From NCBI GenBank assembly GCA_910589145.1, contig CAJUSD010000032.1, forward strand, positions 1 through 37,800: a stretch of DNA of 37,800 bases. The letters are read 5' to 3'. A program made the position numbers and the translations under genes. This document shows, piece after piece, positions 8,899-15,686 of the stretch (the first letter of the stretch is position 1; every line of letters begins with the position of its first letter). Source of the stretch: an uncultured Oscillospiraceae bacterium (GTDB lineage Bacteria > Bacillota > Clostridia > Oscillospirales > Ruminococcaceae). The notes beneath the pieces are model-generated. The model did no database searches and had not been told where the DNA came from. It saw only the letters and a list, made by a program, of their open reading frames with translations.

Positions 8899-9261
8899 TT
8901 AGCTATCTGCCAGTTCTTTTTTAACTTTCTGGTATAGGATGTATGCTGCTGTCCCCCTGGTTTCCAACTGCTTTCTGGTCTGTGCAAAGCGTTCAATTGG
9001 GATCACCAGGCCCTTTGCCGCCGGATGCTGGCTGATAAAATCTTTGAGCACATCCGGGATTCCCACTGTATAAGGGGTAAACTGGCGGACAACTCCCCTG
9101 ACGCTGGGCCCGCAGTATACACATGGAACCCCGGTAACTTCCGCGGCTGGACATAAAAAATGCGCCGTTTCCAGCGCTGTTTTTTCTGATTTTTGATTAG
9201 GCTCTGCCTGTGAAACCGGCATGGTATTTGCCTCGCCGGTCATTTGTTTTTTTGTACTCAT
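8899..9261 (-). CDS. Phage protein of unknown function between connector and sheath genes
   Basis: 120 residues from ATG 9261 with AAAGGAGT upstream. The first 30 residues are polar and probably disordered. The rest contains a CVYCGPSVRGVV segment and ends in a basic-amphipathic helix. I do not recognise the family. Its place between the U-like terminator and the sheath, in the same orientation, suggests a role at the neck or a structural accessory role. The two Cys residues of CVYC could be a metal site only if other ligands exist; only one other Cys is present. Confidence 0.6.
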   Translation of the reverse strand: MSTKKQMTGEANTMPVSQAEPNQKSEKTALETAHFLCPAAEVTGVPCVYCGPSVRGVVRQFTPYTVGIPDVLKDFISQHPAAKGLVIPIERFAQTRKQLETRGTAAYILYQKVKKELADS

Positions 9262-9328
9262 ATCCTATACTCCTTTGATTTTCAGGCATAAAAAAACGCC
9301 ATGCTTTCCGCATGACGTTTTTAGGAAA

Positions 9329-9604
9329 TTATCTGAAAATATCGCTGTGGGTGCCGGTTCTGATGACATACAGAAGCAGCTCTTTGTCAATAATTTCATA
9401 CACCAGCAGCCAATCAGGGGTAATATGACATTCCCAGCATCCCCTATAATTGCCGCTCAAACTATGGTTCTTATATTCAGGAGGAAGCCTTTGCCCGTTT
9501 GCCAACATTTCAATAACCTTTTCCAACAGGGACAGGTCATACCCTCTCTTTTTTATCCTGCGGTAATCTTTTTTGAATGCAGCCTGGTACTTAATCGTTA
9601 GCAT
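9329..9604 (-). CDS. YafQ/RelE-family mRNA interferase toxin
   Basis: 91 residues. The sequence (FKKDYRRIKKRGYDLSLLEK, LPPEYKNHSLSGNYRGCWEC, HITPDWLLVYEI, then IRTGTHSDIF) matches YafQ-type RelE toxins, including the conserved His-Ser-Leu-Ser-Gly, His-Ile-x-Pro-Asp-Trp-Leu-Leu-Val-Tyr and Thr-Gly-Thr-His-Ser-Asp-Ile-Phe motifs. These enzymes cut mRNA in the ribosomal A site. It overlaps its antitoxin by 14 bases and is co-transcribed from the promoter at 9905-9934. Length and motifs look intact. Confidence 0.92.
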   Translation of the reverse strand: MLTIKYQAAFKKDYRRIKKRGYDLSLLEKVIEMLANGQRLPPEYKNHSLSGNYRGCWECHITPDWLLVYEIIDKELLLYVIRTGTHSDIFR

Positions 9605-9875
9605 CCAAGTCCTCCATCAGTTCGCGGATTGAGTGGAATCCCCGGCTCAGGCCGATTCCATTTCTCGCGTCCTCAATCGCTTTGATTGTTTCATCCCGCA
9701 GAATATTCCCACGTAAAGGCTCGCCGACCCTGAATGGGATAGCTTGTTCCCTCACAGCCTGCCTTAAAAACATATTGACAGCAGTACTCAGGGAAAGGCC
9801 AAAGCTCTCAAACAATTCCTGGGATTCCCTTTTCAGTTCCCTGTCGATTTTGATGTTGGTACTTACCGTTTCCAT
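9591..9875 (-). CDS. RelB/DinJ-family antitoxin
   Basis: 94 residues. METVSTNIKIDRELKRESQE followed by LFESFGLSLSTAVNMFLRQA is the classic RelB/DinJ ribbon-helix-helix start, and residues about 50-94 form the acidic toxin-binding tail. It precedes and overlaps the YafQ-like toxin. The promoter carries a GGTATTT...AAATACC palindrome suited to autorepression. The pair sits in the late operon between connector and tail genes and has its own promoter, so it is an accessory stability or anti-competitor cassette. Confidence 0.92.
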   Translation of the reverse strand: METVSTNIKIDRELKRESQELFESFGLSLSTAVNMFLRQAVREQAIPFRVGEPLRGNILRDETIKAIEDARNGIGLSRGFHSIRELMEDLDAND

Positions 9876-9892
9876 AAAATCGCCTCCTAAAT

Positions 9893-9934
9893 GGTATTTG
9901 TCATATTATACGTCTAAAATACCCACTTTGTCAA
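9893..9934 (-). promoter_or_regulatory. Promoter and operator of the RelB/YafQ-like pair
   Basis: On the minus strand TTGACA (9934-9929), an 18-base spacer and TATAAT (9910-9905) form a consensus promoter. GGTATTT (9893-9899) and AAATACC (9917-9923) form an inverted repeat flanking the -10 box, the usual antitoxin operator position. Confidence 0.82.
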
Positions 9935-9950
9935 TATATTAGGCGCAATT

Positions 9951-10478
9951 TTAAAGCATCCTTTTCAACACAATATCCTGTGTCAACGCAGGCGCGGTAC
10001 AGGTAAGCATACACGCGCCAAAATAATAGGGATGGGTGTCGTCCTGCTGCAATTTCCATACAACAGGTTTGGGAATCGTAAAAGAACCCCCAAAATAGGG
10101 CGCAGAGCAAACACGCTGTATAATATCCTCTTTGATATTGGAAACATCCCTGTACCCTTCCCGGCTCTTACTGGTATCATAAGCGCAGATAATCAGGCTG
10201 AATTCCACCATTTGGGGGCTGTCATTGTCCGGGATTTCCCCGCCGGTCATGCGCACCACAATATAAGGAGCACAAGCCATGTCGGTATCAACGTCAACAT
10301 CATTATCTTCGGGCACCGGCAGATCCTGCTGGAAGATGTTCAGTGGCTTGCGTCCCTGCTGGCCGTTAAACTTTTTGCCCCGGAACAGTTCCTCCAGCAT
10401 CTCGATCAGCGCGTCATGGCAGAGCTGGGCAGTCCTGCCGATGCCGGCCTGCTGTATCTGGGCTGCATAGTTTTTCAT
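9951..10478 (-). CDS. Tail terminator/connector protein (gpU-like position)
   Basis: 175 residues from ATG 10478. Segments such as MVEFSLIICAYDTSKSREGY and IIQRVCSAPYFGGSFTIPKP suit the tail-completion family seen after gpZ-like genes. A hexameric protein of this kind caps the tail and joins it to the head. It lies 12 bases behind the Z-like gene, matching lambda order E-FII-Z-U. The assignment rests mainly on position and composition. Confidence 0.62.
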   Translation of the reverse strand: MKNYAAQIQQAGIGRTAQLCHDALIEMLEELFRGKKFNGQQGRKPLNIFQQDLPVPEDNDVDVDTDMACAPYIVVRMTGGEIPDNDSPQMVEFSLIICAYDTSKSREGYRDVSNIKEDIIQRVCSAPYFGGSFTIPKPVVWKLQQDDTHPYYFGACMLTCTAPALTQDIVLKRML

Positions 10479-10490
10479 CTGTAAAACCTG

Positions 10491-11180
10491 TCACTTTCCG
10501 GCTTTCGCCAAAATGTTCTGTATTTTCTTTTTCAGGTAATCTTCCAGGTATTGTTCCGCGTCCGGCTCCACTTCATGCCATATGGCGTTGTGCATGGCAG
10601 AGGCTCCAGGGCTGGGCATAGTCTTCATTGTATCGCTCCAGCTCGGCGCGCCACTGCGCTCTGTGTAATGGAATTTCCCAGTACCTTCCACACGCTGCAC
10701 CATGCCGACATGGCCGCTCTTAAATTCTACCAGGAAGCCTTTGCTCAGTTTGCTTGTCCCAGTCAATTTCTCCATCGCCGAACTTCTCAAAGCCCGCCCT
10801 GTAAAAACTTCCGGCGCTTTGTATACATCTTTCCCCATAAAAGGGCGGTTGGGGCTGGTTTCAAAGTACCCCAAATCATTGCGCAGGGATGAAATATACA
10901 GTTCAGCGTGCAGGCTCCTGTTAGTGGCTCTCCTGCGCTGGGCCAGTTCCTTCAAATGTCGCTCTCCTGCCGCGTTGACGGCGTACCTTGCCCTGGCGTG
11001 GAGGATCATTTCCTTTCGGAGCCTGCGTGCTGTGGCATTGATCGCCACTTTGATTGCGGCAGGAGTTTTGTCTTTCAGGCTCCCCAACGCCCTGGCCACA
11101 TCAGCCGGACTTGGATCCACCATGTCAATATAAACAATTCCCCGCTTTTTGTTGATATTTTGATAGGTGATATTCTTCAT
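10491..11180 (-). CDS. gpZ/HK97 gp10-like tail completion protein
   Basis: 229 residues. The segment around AAIKVAINATARRLRKEMIL, then ARYAVNAAGERHLK, and the ending with MHNAIWHEVEPDAEQYLEDY resemble prophage minor tail protein Z and gp10 connectors. The ATG at 11180 overlaps the stop of the FII-like gene (ATGA), showing translational coupling. These proteins act at the neck during head-tail joining. Length is slightly above lambda gpZ (192). Confidence 0.75.
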   Translation of the reverse strand: MKNITYQNINKKRGIVYIDMVDPSPADVARALGSLKDKTPAAIKVAINATARRLRKEMILHARARYAVNAAGERHLKELAQRRRATNRSLHAELYISSLRNDLGYFETSPNRPFMGKDVYKAPEVFTGRALRSSAMEKLTGTSKLSKGFLVEFKSGHVGMVQRVEGTGKFHYTERSGAPSWSDTMKTMPSPGASAMHNAIWHEVEPDAEQYLEDYLKKKIQNILAKAGK

Positions 11181-11586
11181 TGCCGTGTCCTCTCCATCTT
11201 GATACGGTATAGGCCGTCTTCGGTTTCACAGCTTTTAATGGTGTAAGTTCTCTGATGGTCAGTTCCCAAATCCATAATAAGCTGTTTTCCCACTTTGGGC
11301 TTTGGACCGTAATCTTCCACCTGGACATACAGTAGGGTATGTGCAGTATATAAACCGGTGTCAAAATTCTGTTTTGCCCCAGCCTCCCAGTGGGCGGAGT
11401 GTGGTTTCAGGGTGGTTTCCTCCAGGATTACCAGGGCTTCTTTCCCGTCAACGGTATGCCATTGGGCGTGTTCATTCCCATTAAAAAAGCCAGGCCAATG
11501 TCTGCCGCCACACAGTCTTTAAAGGTCGGCGTCCTCCACTCCGGGCTTTGGTTCTCATAGTGCTGGTCCAACTCAAACAGGGCCAT
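11177..11586 (-). CDS. FII-like head-tail joining protein, split by a -1 shift at T TTT TTA
   Basis: Starts at ATG 11586 (MALFELDQHYENQSPEWRTP). In the zero frame it stops early at 11428. In the -1 frame from the T6 run (minus strand 11488-11483) it continues as NGNEHAQWHTVDGKEALVIL and on to a stop at 11177, giving about 136 residues. The heptamer T TTT TTA is in the right phase to be slippery, and it is also where loss of one T would break the gene. The position between capsid and gpZ-like genes equals lambda FII, which joins head and tail. The downstream half stays open and codon-like without a start of its own, so both halves belong together. Confidence 0.72.
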
Positions 11587-11618
11587 ATATTCACCCCTAT
11601 TTAAAGAATAAGTCCCGC

Positions 11619-12683
11619 TCAACCTGCCAAATCACATACATCTGCCACCAGCCAACTATCCACTCTGTCAGGAATAGGAAGGGGACGGGCCTGTAATTCC
11701 AAAATGCGTCGATCCGGGCTGTGCTTTACATAGCTGCGCAGAAGGCGGCTGGTTTCGGCTGTCACCCATCTCTGCGTTTTGTCGTCAATATAGGTGCATA
11801 ATCCATACCCTAACATATAGTTGGCATGGGAGGAAATCAGGATAACCTTGTTTTCAGGCACTAACGGCTTTGTAACAGGTTTTTCCGGGTCAGTCCAATC
11901 GTCCAGATATTGTTCCCCATACCCGTAAAGGTCCAGATTGGGGTTTGTCAGATGTCCATAATACTTCACTCCGTTTGGCAGGTCACGGGGGCTCAGTTCT
12001 CCAAAGTTGTACCGGCGGTTGTCCATCACTTTCTGGACCTGTTCATCGCCTATCAGGAGGCGGATTGCATGTTTTCCCAGGATCGCCATGTCCACATTGG
12101 AGAAACCGTTATGAAGAACGATATCTGTCCAACCCTCCAGGTTGTTCAAGACCTTAGCGCCGCTCTTCCCCCATTGGGCATTGCCGGATAGAGAAATTTT
12201 ATTGGTAAGGCCAAAGTCAATTATTTTACTTACGCCTTTTCCCTTTACTTTAATTCCTCCGGTAATAATTGCCTGCGCTGCCATCCATTCTTCCCTTCGG
12301 GTAGCTGCATCATTAAGGCGCATATAATCTTCAACAAGCTGCTTTGCTGCCCTCTGCGCCGGTTTCATGCCGCTGTATATGTCCTCTCCGGGCAGGCGTT
12401 CCAGATACCGGTCAGCAGTGGAGACATCATAAGGATTTATCAAAGGCGGCGCAAAGCTTTTAGTTTCATAGCCCTCTGCCTTTAATATCTCACCCCCGAC
12501 AAGGGGATGCACAAAGGCCGCCATGCGCCGGTCTCCCTTTACCAATTCAATATCCACCCGTTCAGTGGAAAAGGTTTGCACGTTGGTAAAAAACGTATCC
12601 CGGAAAAAGGTGTGTACCGGCGGCGCCTGCCGTACCACTTCCGCCAGATACCGAGGCTGATAAATATCAATTTCATTTGCCAT
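11619..12683 (-). CDS. Major capsid protein (lambda gpE family)
   Basis: 354 residues. The opening YQPRYLAEVVRQAPPVHTFF and the phrases VDIELVKGDRRMAAFVHPLV, SGMKPAQRAAKQLVEDYMRL and the late RLLRSYVKHSPDRRILELQA are typical of the gpE (Phage_cap_E) family. Length is close to lambda gpE (341). It forms the icosahedral shell with the HK97 fold. It lies 16 bases behind the decoration protein gene in lambda order. The frame is intact. Confidence 0.93.
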   Translation of the reverse strand: MANEIDIYQPRYLAEVVRQAPPVHTFFRDTFFTNVQTFSTERVDIELVKGDRRMAAFVHPLVGGEILKAEGYETKSFAPPLINPYDVSTADRYLERLPGEDIYSGMKPAQRAAKQLVEDYMRLNDAATRREEWMAAQAIITGGIKVKGKGVSKIIDFGLTNKISLSGNAQWGKSGAKVLNNLEGWTDIVLHNGFSNVDMAILGKHAIRLLIGDEQVQKVMDNRRYNFGELSPRDLPNGVKYYGHLTNPNLDLYGYGEQYLDDWTDPEKPVTKPLVPENKVILISSHANYMLGYGLCTYIDDKTQRWVTAETSRLLRSYVKHSPDRRILELQARPLPIPDRVDSWLVADVCDLAG

Positions 12684-12699
12684 GTTTTTTCCTCCGTTC

Positions 12700-13068
12700 T
12701 TACTTCAGAAAGATTCCGATGTTGCGGAAAGCAACATCTACGTCTGCGGCAGTAACTCCTTCGGGAAGAGCCAGGCCATCGGCAAAAAATTCCCCTGTCA
12801 GGTAAATCACCACATCCTCACCGTTTTTAACAGCGCTTGCGGATATCCCATAAAGCCCCTCGGCGTTGACTGTGGTTTTTGCGGTGTCACCGCTTCCAGT
12901 TGTTGTGGCAGTGATGGGAGAAACTTTTCCGTTTTCCAGCAGCACCGGCGTGTGTAAGAGAATGTCTGCCCCTGCTTCCTTGACCGCAGTTGCGATCGGG
13001 ATTGTAGCTCCGGCAATAAAATATTCCGGTTCACAGTGAAAGGTTTTAACCTCTAAATCCATTTTCAT
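12700..13068 (-). CDS. Head decoration protein (lambda gpD family)
   Basis: 122 residues. It is rich in Ala/Gly/Thr, with ENGKVSPITATTTG and a C-terminal AADVDVAFRNIGIFL, as in gpD-like head stabilising proteins that trimerise on the expanded capsid surface. It starts one base after the end of the scaffold frame, and the capsid gene follows. Length is close to lambda gpD (110). Confidence 0.85.
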   Translation of the reverse strand: MKMDLEVKTFHCEPEYFIAGATIPIATAVKEAGADILLHTPVLLENGKVSPITATTTGSGDTAKTTVNAEGLYGISASAVKNGEDVVIYLTGEFFADGLALPEGVTAADVDVAFRNIGIFLK

Positions 13069-13069
13069 T

Positions 13070-13456
13070 TCATCCTTTCCTGTATTGACCGCCAGTGTCT
13101 TTGATGGCGTTCATAAATTCATCCTCAGATGTACCAGCCATTCCGATCCCATCAGGAAGCTGATTTTTCACCTGGCCTATGCCGCTGTTTTTTGCATCCT
13201 CGTCGGCCATTTGCAAATACGCCATGCCCTGGGTTTTAACGTGTTTCATAGCAGCTTTGGCGTATTCCGCCGCGCTGACAGGTTCAGTAAACTTTGCTTT
13301 ATTGGCGATTTCCTCGCTTCCAGGCAGGGACATTTCTTCAATATCCCGAATTCTCTGGCGTTCTGCCTGTATTGCATTTTTGGCTGCTTCCTGCTCAACC
13401 TGGTTTACCAGTTCCGGGTATTCCCGGCGCAGATCGGCTGCGTTTTTGATTTCCAT
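13070..13456 (-). CDS. Capsid scaffolding domain/protein (Nu3-like)
   Basis: 128 residues. It is highly charged and helical (LRREYPELVNQVEQEAAKNA, then QAERQRIRDIEEMSLPG), the usual scaffold pattern. AGAGGAGG lies just upstream of ATG 13456, so it can be translated alone. In lambda, Nu3 is the in-frame C-terminal part of the protease gpC. Here it overlaps the end of the protease frame but is shifted by one base. Adding one A to the A5 run at 13476-13480 would make it the C-terminal domain of a 373-residue protease-scaffold protein. Confidence 0.82.
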   Translation of the reverse strand: MEIKNAADLRREYPELVNQVEQEAAKNAIQAERQRIRDIEEMSLPGSEEIANKAKFTEPVSAAEYAKAAMKHVKTQGMAYLQMADEDAKNSGIGQVKNQLPDGIGMAGTSEDEFMNAIKDTGGQYRKG

Positions 13457-14190
13457 CTGTTTTTCCTCCTCTGTATTTTTGCAGTATTACTAGCGCGTGG
13501 AACCTGCTGAGAGCTGGTTTCATGCGCCTGTCTGTCCCTTACAAAATCCGGGGCTTTATCAAATGGCAGATTCATGCTGACGCTATTGACAAACAACACC
13601 CCGTTCCTGTTTTCGTAATCTGGCGGTTCGCTGCTGTCGAGCATCAGTTTATCCACAAAGCCCTTTTCTTTGGCCTGTTCCCCGGTCCACCAGCTTGTAG
13701 CGTCCATCCACCCGGCGACTTCCTCCTTATCGCGTCCTGTCTTTCTGGCGTACAGGCTGACAATATTATCCCGGATAGCGGCAAGGGCGCTGATGTACTG
13801 GGAGAGTATGGTGCTGTCCACATAGTCAAAAACGCCCATCTGCACAGGATGAATCATGTAGGTACTGTCGTTTGCGGCAATCACCCGGTCACAGTGGCAG
13901 GCAACCACAGTGGCGGCGCTGGCGCATAACCCGTCAATATATGCCGTCACCCTTGCCGGGTTCTGCTCCAGCAGATTCCCGATTGTCTGTGCTGCAAATA
14001 CATCCCCTCCGCCGCTGTTAATTCTGACAGAAATATCGCTTACAGTTCCAAGAGCGTTTAAATCGTCCGCAAATTGTTTTGGAGTCACATCGTCTCCCCA
14101 CCAGCTCCGGTCTGAAATATTGCCATATAAAAGCAGTTCCGCGCCATTCCCTTCGGCCTGGTTGCGGAACTGCCAAAATTTCCTGGGCAT
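13405..14190 (-). CDS. ClpP/S49-type prohead protease (gpC-like)
   Basis: 261 residues from ATG 14190, chosen because AAGGAGG precedes it and MPRKFWQFRN starts the family homology. The ClpP fold shows the catalytic Ser91 in CASAATVVA and His114 in YMIHP, preceded by the INSGGGDVFA strand. The enzyme matures the prohead by cutting scaffold and portal ends. The last 20 residues (from QRRKNRWKS) look like out-of-frame translation of the scaffold region, consistent with a one-base loss at 13476-13480. It normally follows the portal directly; here an accessory cassette of about 1.5 kb separates them. Confidence 0.88.
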   Translation of the reverse strand: MPRKFWQFRNQAEGNGAELLLYGNISDRSWWGDDVTPKQFADDLNALGTVSDISVRINSGGGDVFAAQTIGNLLEQNPARVTAYIDGLCASAATVVACHCDRVIAANDSTYMIHPVQMGVFDYVDSTILSQYISALAAIRDNIVSLYARKTGRDKEEVAGWMDATSWWTGEQAKEKGFVDKLMLDSSEPPDYENRNGVLFVNSVSMNLPFDKAPDFVRDRQAHETSSQQVPRASNTAKIQRRKNRWKSKTQPICAGNTRNW

Positions 14191-14213
14191 CTTATCCCTC
14201 CTTATTTTTGGTA

Positions 14214-14248
14214 TGAAAATGGGAGCGCCTGTTTTCACAAACGCTCCC
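14214..14248 (-). terminator. Intrinsic terminator closing the DUF4065/membrane-protein cassette
   Basis: On the minus strand GGGAGCG (14248-14242) pairs with CGCTCCC (14227-14221), and a short ATTTTC tract follows. It lies between the membrane-protein gene and the protease gene. Late transcription must read through it or rely on antitermination to reach the capsid genes. Confidence 0.7.
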
Positions 14249-14267
14249 TGACGGTTAACTATTCTTT

Positions 14268-15107
14268 TTATGGTGGCGAAATAAAATAAATTGCTGTCAG
14301 CAACAGTAGAATAATGACAACGCACACAACATTAAACCAAAAAACATACGGATATCTTTGATGTAGCCGACTCAAGAATATTTTAGAAGGTTTTTTAGTT
14401 TTGGATAGAGAAATGGAAATATCTGTACAGGAAATCTTTGCAACGACATACAGCAGCAGAAACACAACATTAAAAAGAATCATACCAATCACTAAAAGAT
14501 AGATACATATCTTAAAGCAATTCATATCGTTCAAATTTGAGAAGGTTTCAGACAACAGTTCAATTCCAGATGAAAAAACCAATACTAATCCTGCAAAAAT
14601 ACTTAAAATAGTAATAGACTGTGCGTTAAAGCTGTTTACCTTCTCGTCCAAAGCATTTATATTTTGAGATATTTCTTCATTCCTTTGCCCTTGTTCCGTT
14701 ATCCTTTGCAAAGCCTGACTTGTTTTATCGGAGATTCTTTGTACAGCTTCCATACGATTCAGCCGTATTCCTTCTAATATAACATGGTCAAGAAGTTTGC
14801 TTAATTTATCGTTAATCATTTCTAACTTATCGGGGACAATTTCCGAGTTCACTGGATTTTCAATTCTTCGGGTAATTTCTTCCATGGCATTTTCTATCAC
14901 TATGGGTAAATAGTCCCTCTGGTCAGCAGTTAATTCACGTTCCAAGAACTGAGAAAGCATATTGTATAAGTGCCTAAAATCATCATGTTGATAAATGGAT
15001 ATGAATCGGTCAACATATAAATGCGTTTCATTATTATCCTCATAACCAGAAACACAATCCCGCAAAGTATCTAAAAGATCAGCCATTTGTTCATTTTGAA
15101 TATTCAT
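14268..15107 (-). CDS. Coiled-coil membrane protein, candidate toxin/effector paired with a DUF4065 protein
   Basis: 279 residues from ATG 15107, preceded by TGAGGT. Residues about 1-90 are a helical soluble domain. Residues 95-160 are a long amphipathic helix with Lys/Glu/Leu pattern (DKLEMINDKLSKLLDHVILE), probably a coiled coil. Three hydrophobic spans follow at about 164-185, 199-224 and 255-275. I do not recognise the family. It is AT-rich compared with the phage head genes and lies 11 bases behind a DUF4065/Panacea-like gene, with a private promoter and terminator. Panacea antitoxins are known to pair with varied toxins, including membrane-acting ones, so a membrane-damaging toxin or anti-phage effector is the leading inference. 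Superinfection exclusion alone is the alternative. Confidence 0.68.
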   Translation of the reverse strand: MNIQNEQMADLLDTLRDCVSGYEDNNETHLYVDRFISIYQHDDFRHLYNMLSQFLERELTADQRDYLPIVIENAMEEITRRIENPVNSEIVPDKLEMINDKLSKLLDHVILEGIRLNRMEAVQRISDKTSQALQRITEQGQRNEEISQNINALDEKVNSFNAQSITILSIFAGLVLVFSSGIELLSETFSNLNDMNCFKICIYLLVIGMILFNVVFLLLYVVAKISCTDISISLSKTKKPSKIFLSRLHQRYPYVFWFNVVCVVIILLLLTAIYFISPP

Positions 15108-15118
15108 TGTAAGATACC

Positions 15119-15577
15119 TCAAAAGATGTGCAGCGGATTGTTTTGAGTAAAATAATTTTTAATGCTTTCAACCGTTATTAATCCCCTGTCCTCGGCTTCT
15201 ATCCACGGAGTTTCGCTATGCGTTTTATTTACCAAAGTTCCAACAGAAAAATCGTGAGTAGCTTTTAGAATTTTTGATAAAAGGTGAATATCCTGTGGAG
15301 ATATTAAACGTTCAATCCTTTCAACCTCATTCCTGGCAGGAGGAAATAAAGGGCCAGCCCCGTTTGAGCAATATTCATAATACACATCCACAACAACAGG
15401 TCCATATGCCCAACGGAAGATCTCTTCATCAAAGGCTGGAATGTCAAATTTCTTTAAAAAGTAACCTTGAACATAATAGAGCAGCTTCTGAAGTCTAAGA
15501 TTTGTGATTTCCTTTTCAGCTTTCTTGTGTTGCCATATAATATATTTTGCCAAATCATTAGCACAATAGTTGCTCAA
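15119..15577 (-). CDS. DUF4065 (Panacea/SocA/GepA-like) protein, candidate antitoxin
   Basis: 152 residues from a TTG start at 15577, chosen because AAAGGAGG lies directly upstream (an ATG at 15640 has no such site). The sequence (ANDLAKYIIWQHKKAEKEIT, LRLQKLLYYVQGYFLKKFDI, FRWAYGPVVVDVYYEY) is the signature of the DUF4065 family: Leu-Gln-Lys-Leu-Leu-Tyr-Tyr, then Trp-x-x-Gly-Pro-Val-Val. The family includes SocA and the PanA antitoxin domain, which neutralises many unrelated toxins. Here it stands first in a two-gene operon with a membrane protein, inside the head gene cluster. Confidence 0.85.
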   Translation of the reverse strand: MSNYCANDLAKYIIWQHKKAEKEITNLRLQKLLYYVQGYFLKKFDIPAFDEEIFRWAYGPVVVDVYYEYCSNGAGPLFPPARNEVERIERLISPQDIHLLSKILKATHDFSVGTLVNKTHSETPWIEAEDRGLITVESIKNYFTQNNPLHIF

Positions 15578-15629
15578 AATAAAACCTCCTTTACCAAATA
15601 GTGTGCTACATATTTCTGCCTCCAAATAT

Positions 15630-15658
15630 ATTATACGCAATTTTTAAGAAAAAATCAA
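15630..15658 (-). promoter_or_regulatory. Promoter of the DUF4065/membrane-protein cassette
   Basis: Minus-strand TTGATT (15658-15653), a 17-base spacer and TATAAT (15635-15630) lie about 50 bases upstream of the DUF4065 start. A private consensus promoter inside a late operon marks the cassette as a moron. Confidence 0.8.
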
Positions 15659-15660
15659 GC

Positions 15661-15684
15661 CTAAAAGAAAATTTGTTCTTTTAG
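15661..15684 (-). terminator. Hairpin between portal gene and accessory cassette
   Basis: CTAAAAGAA (15661-15669) and TTCTTTTAG (15676-15684) form a perfect nine-pair stem with a six-base loop directly after the portal stop. A T-rich tract follows on the minus strand a few bases later. It may be a weak terminator bounding the cassette. Confidence 0.5.
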
Positions 15685-15686
15685 TG

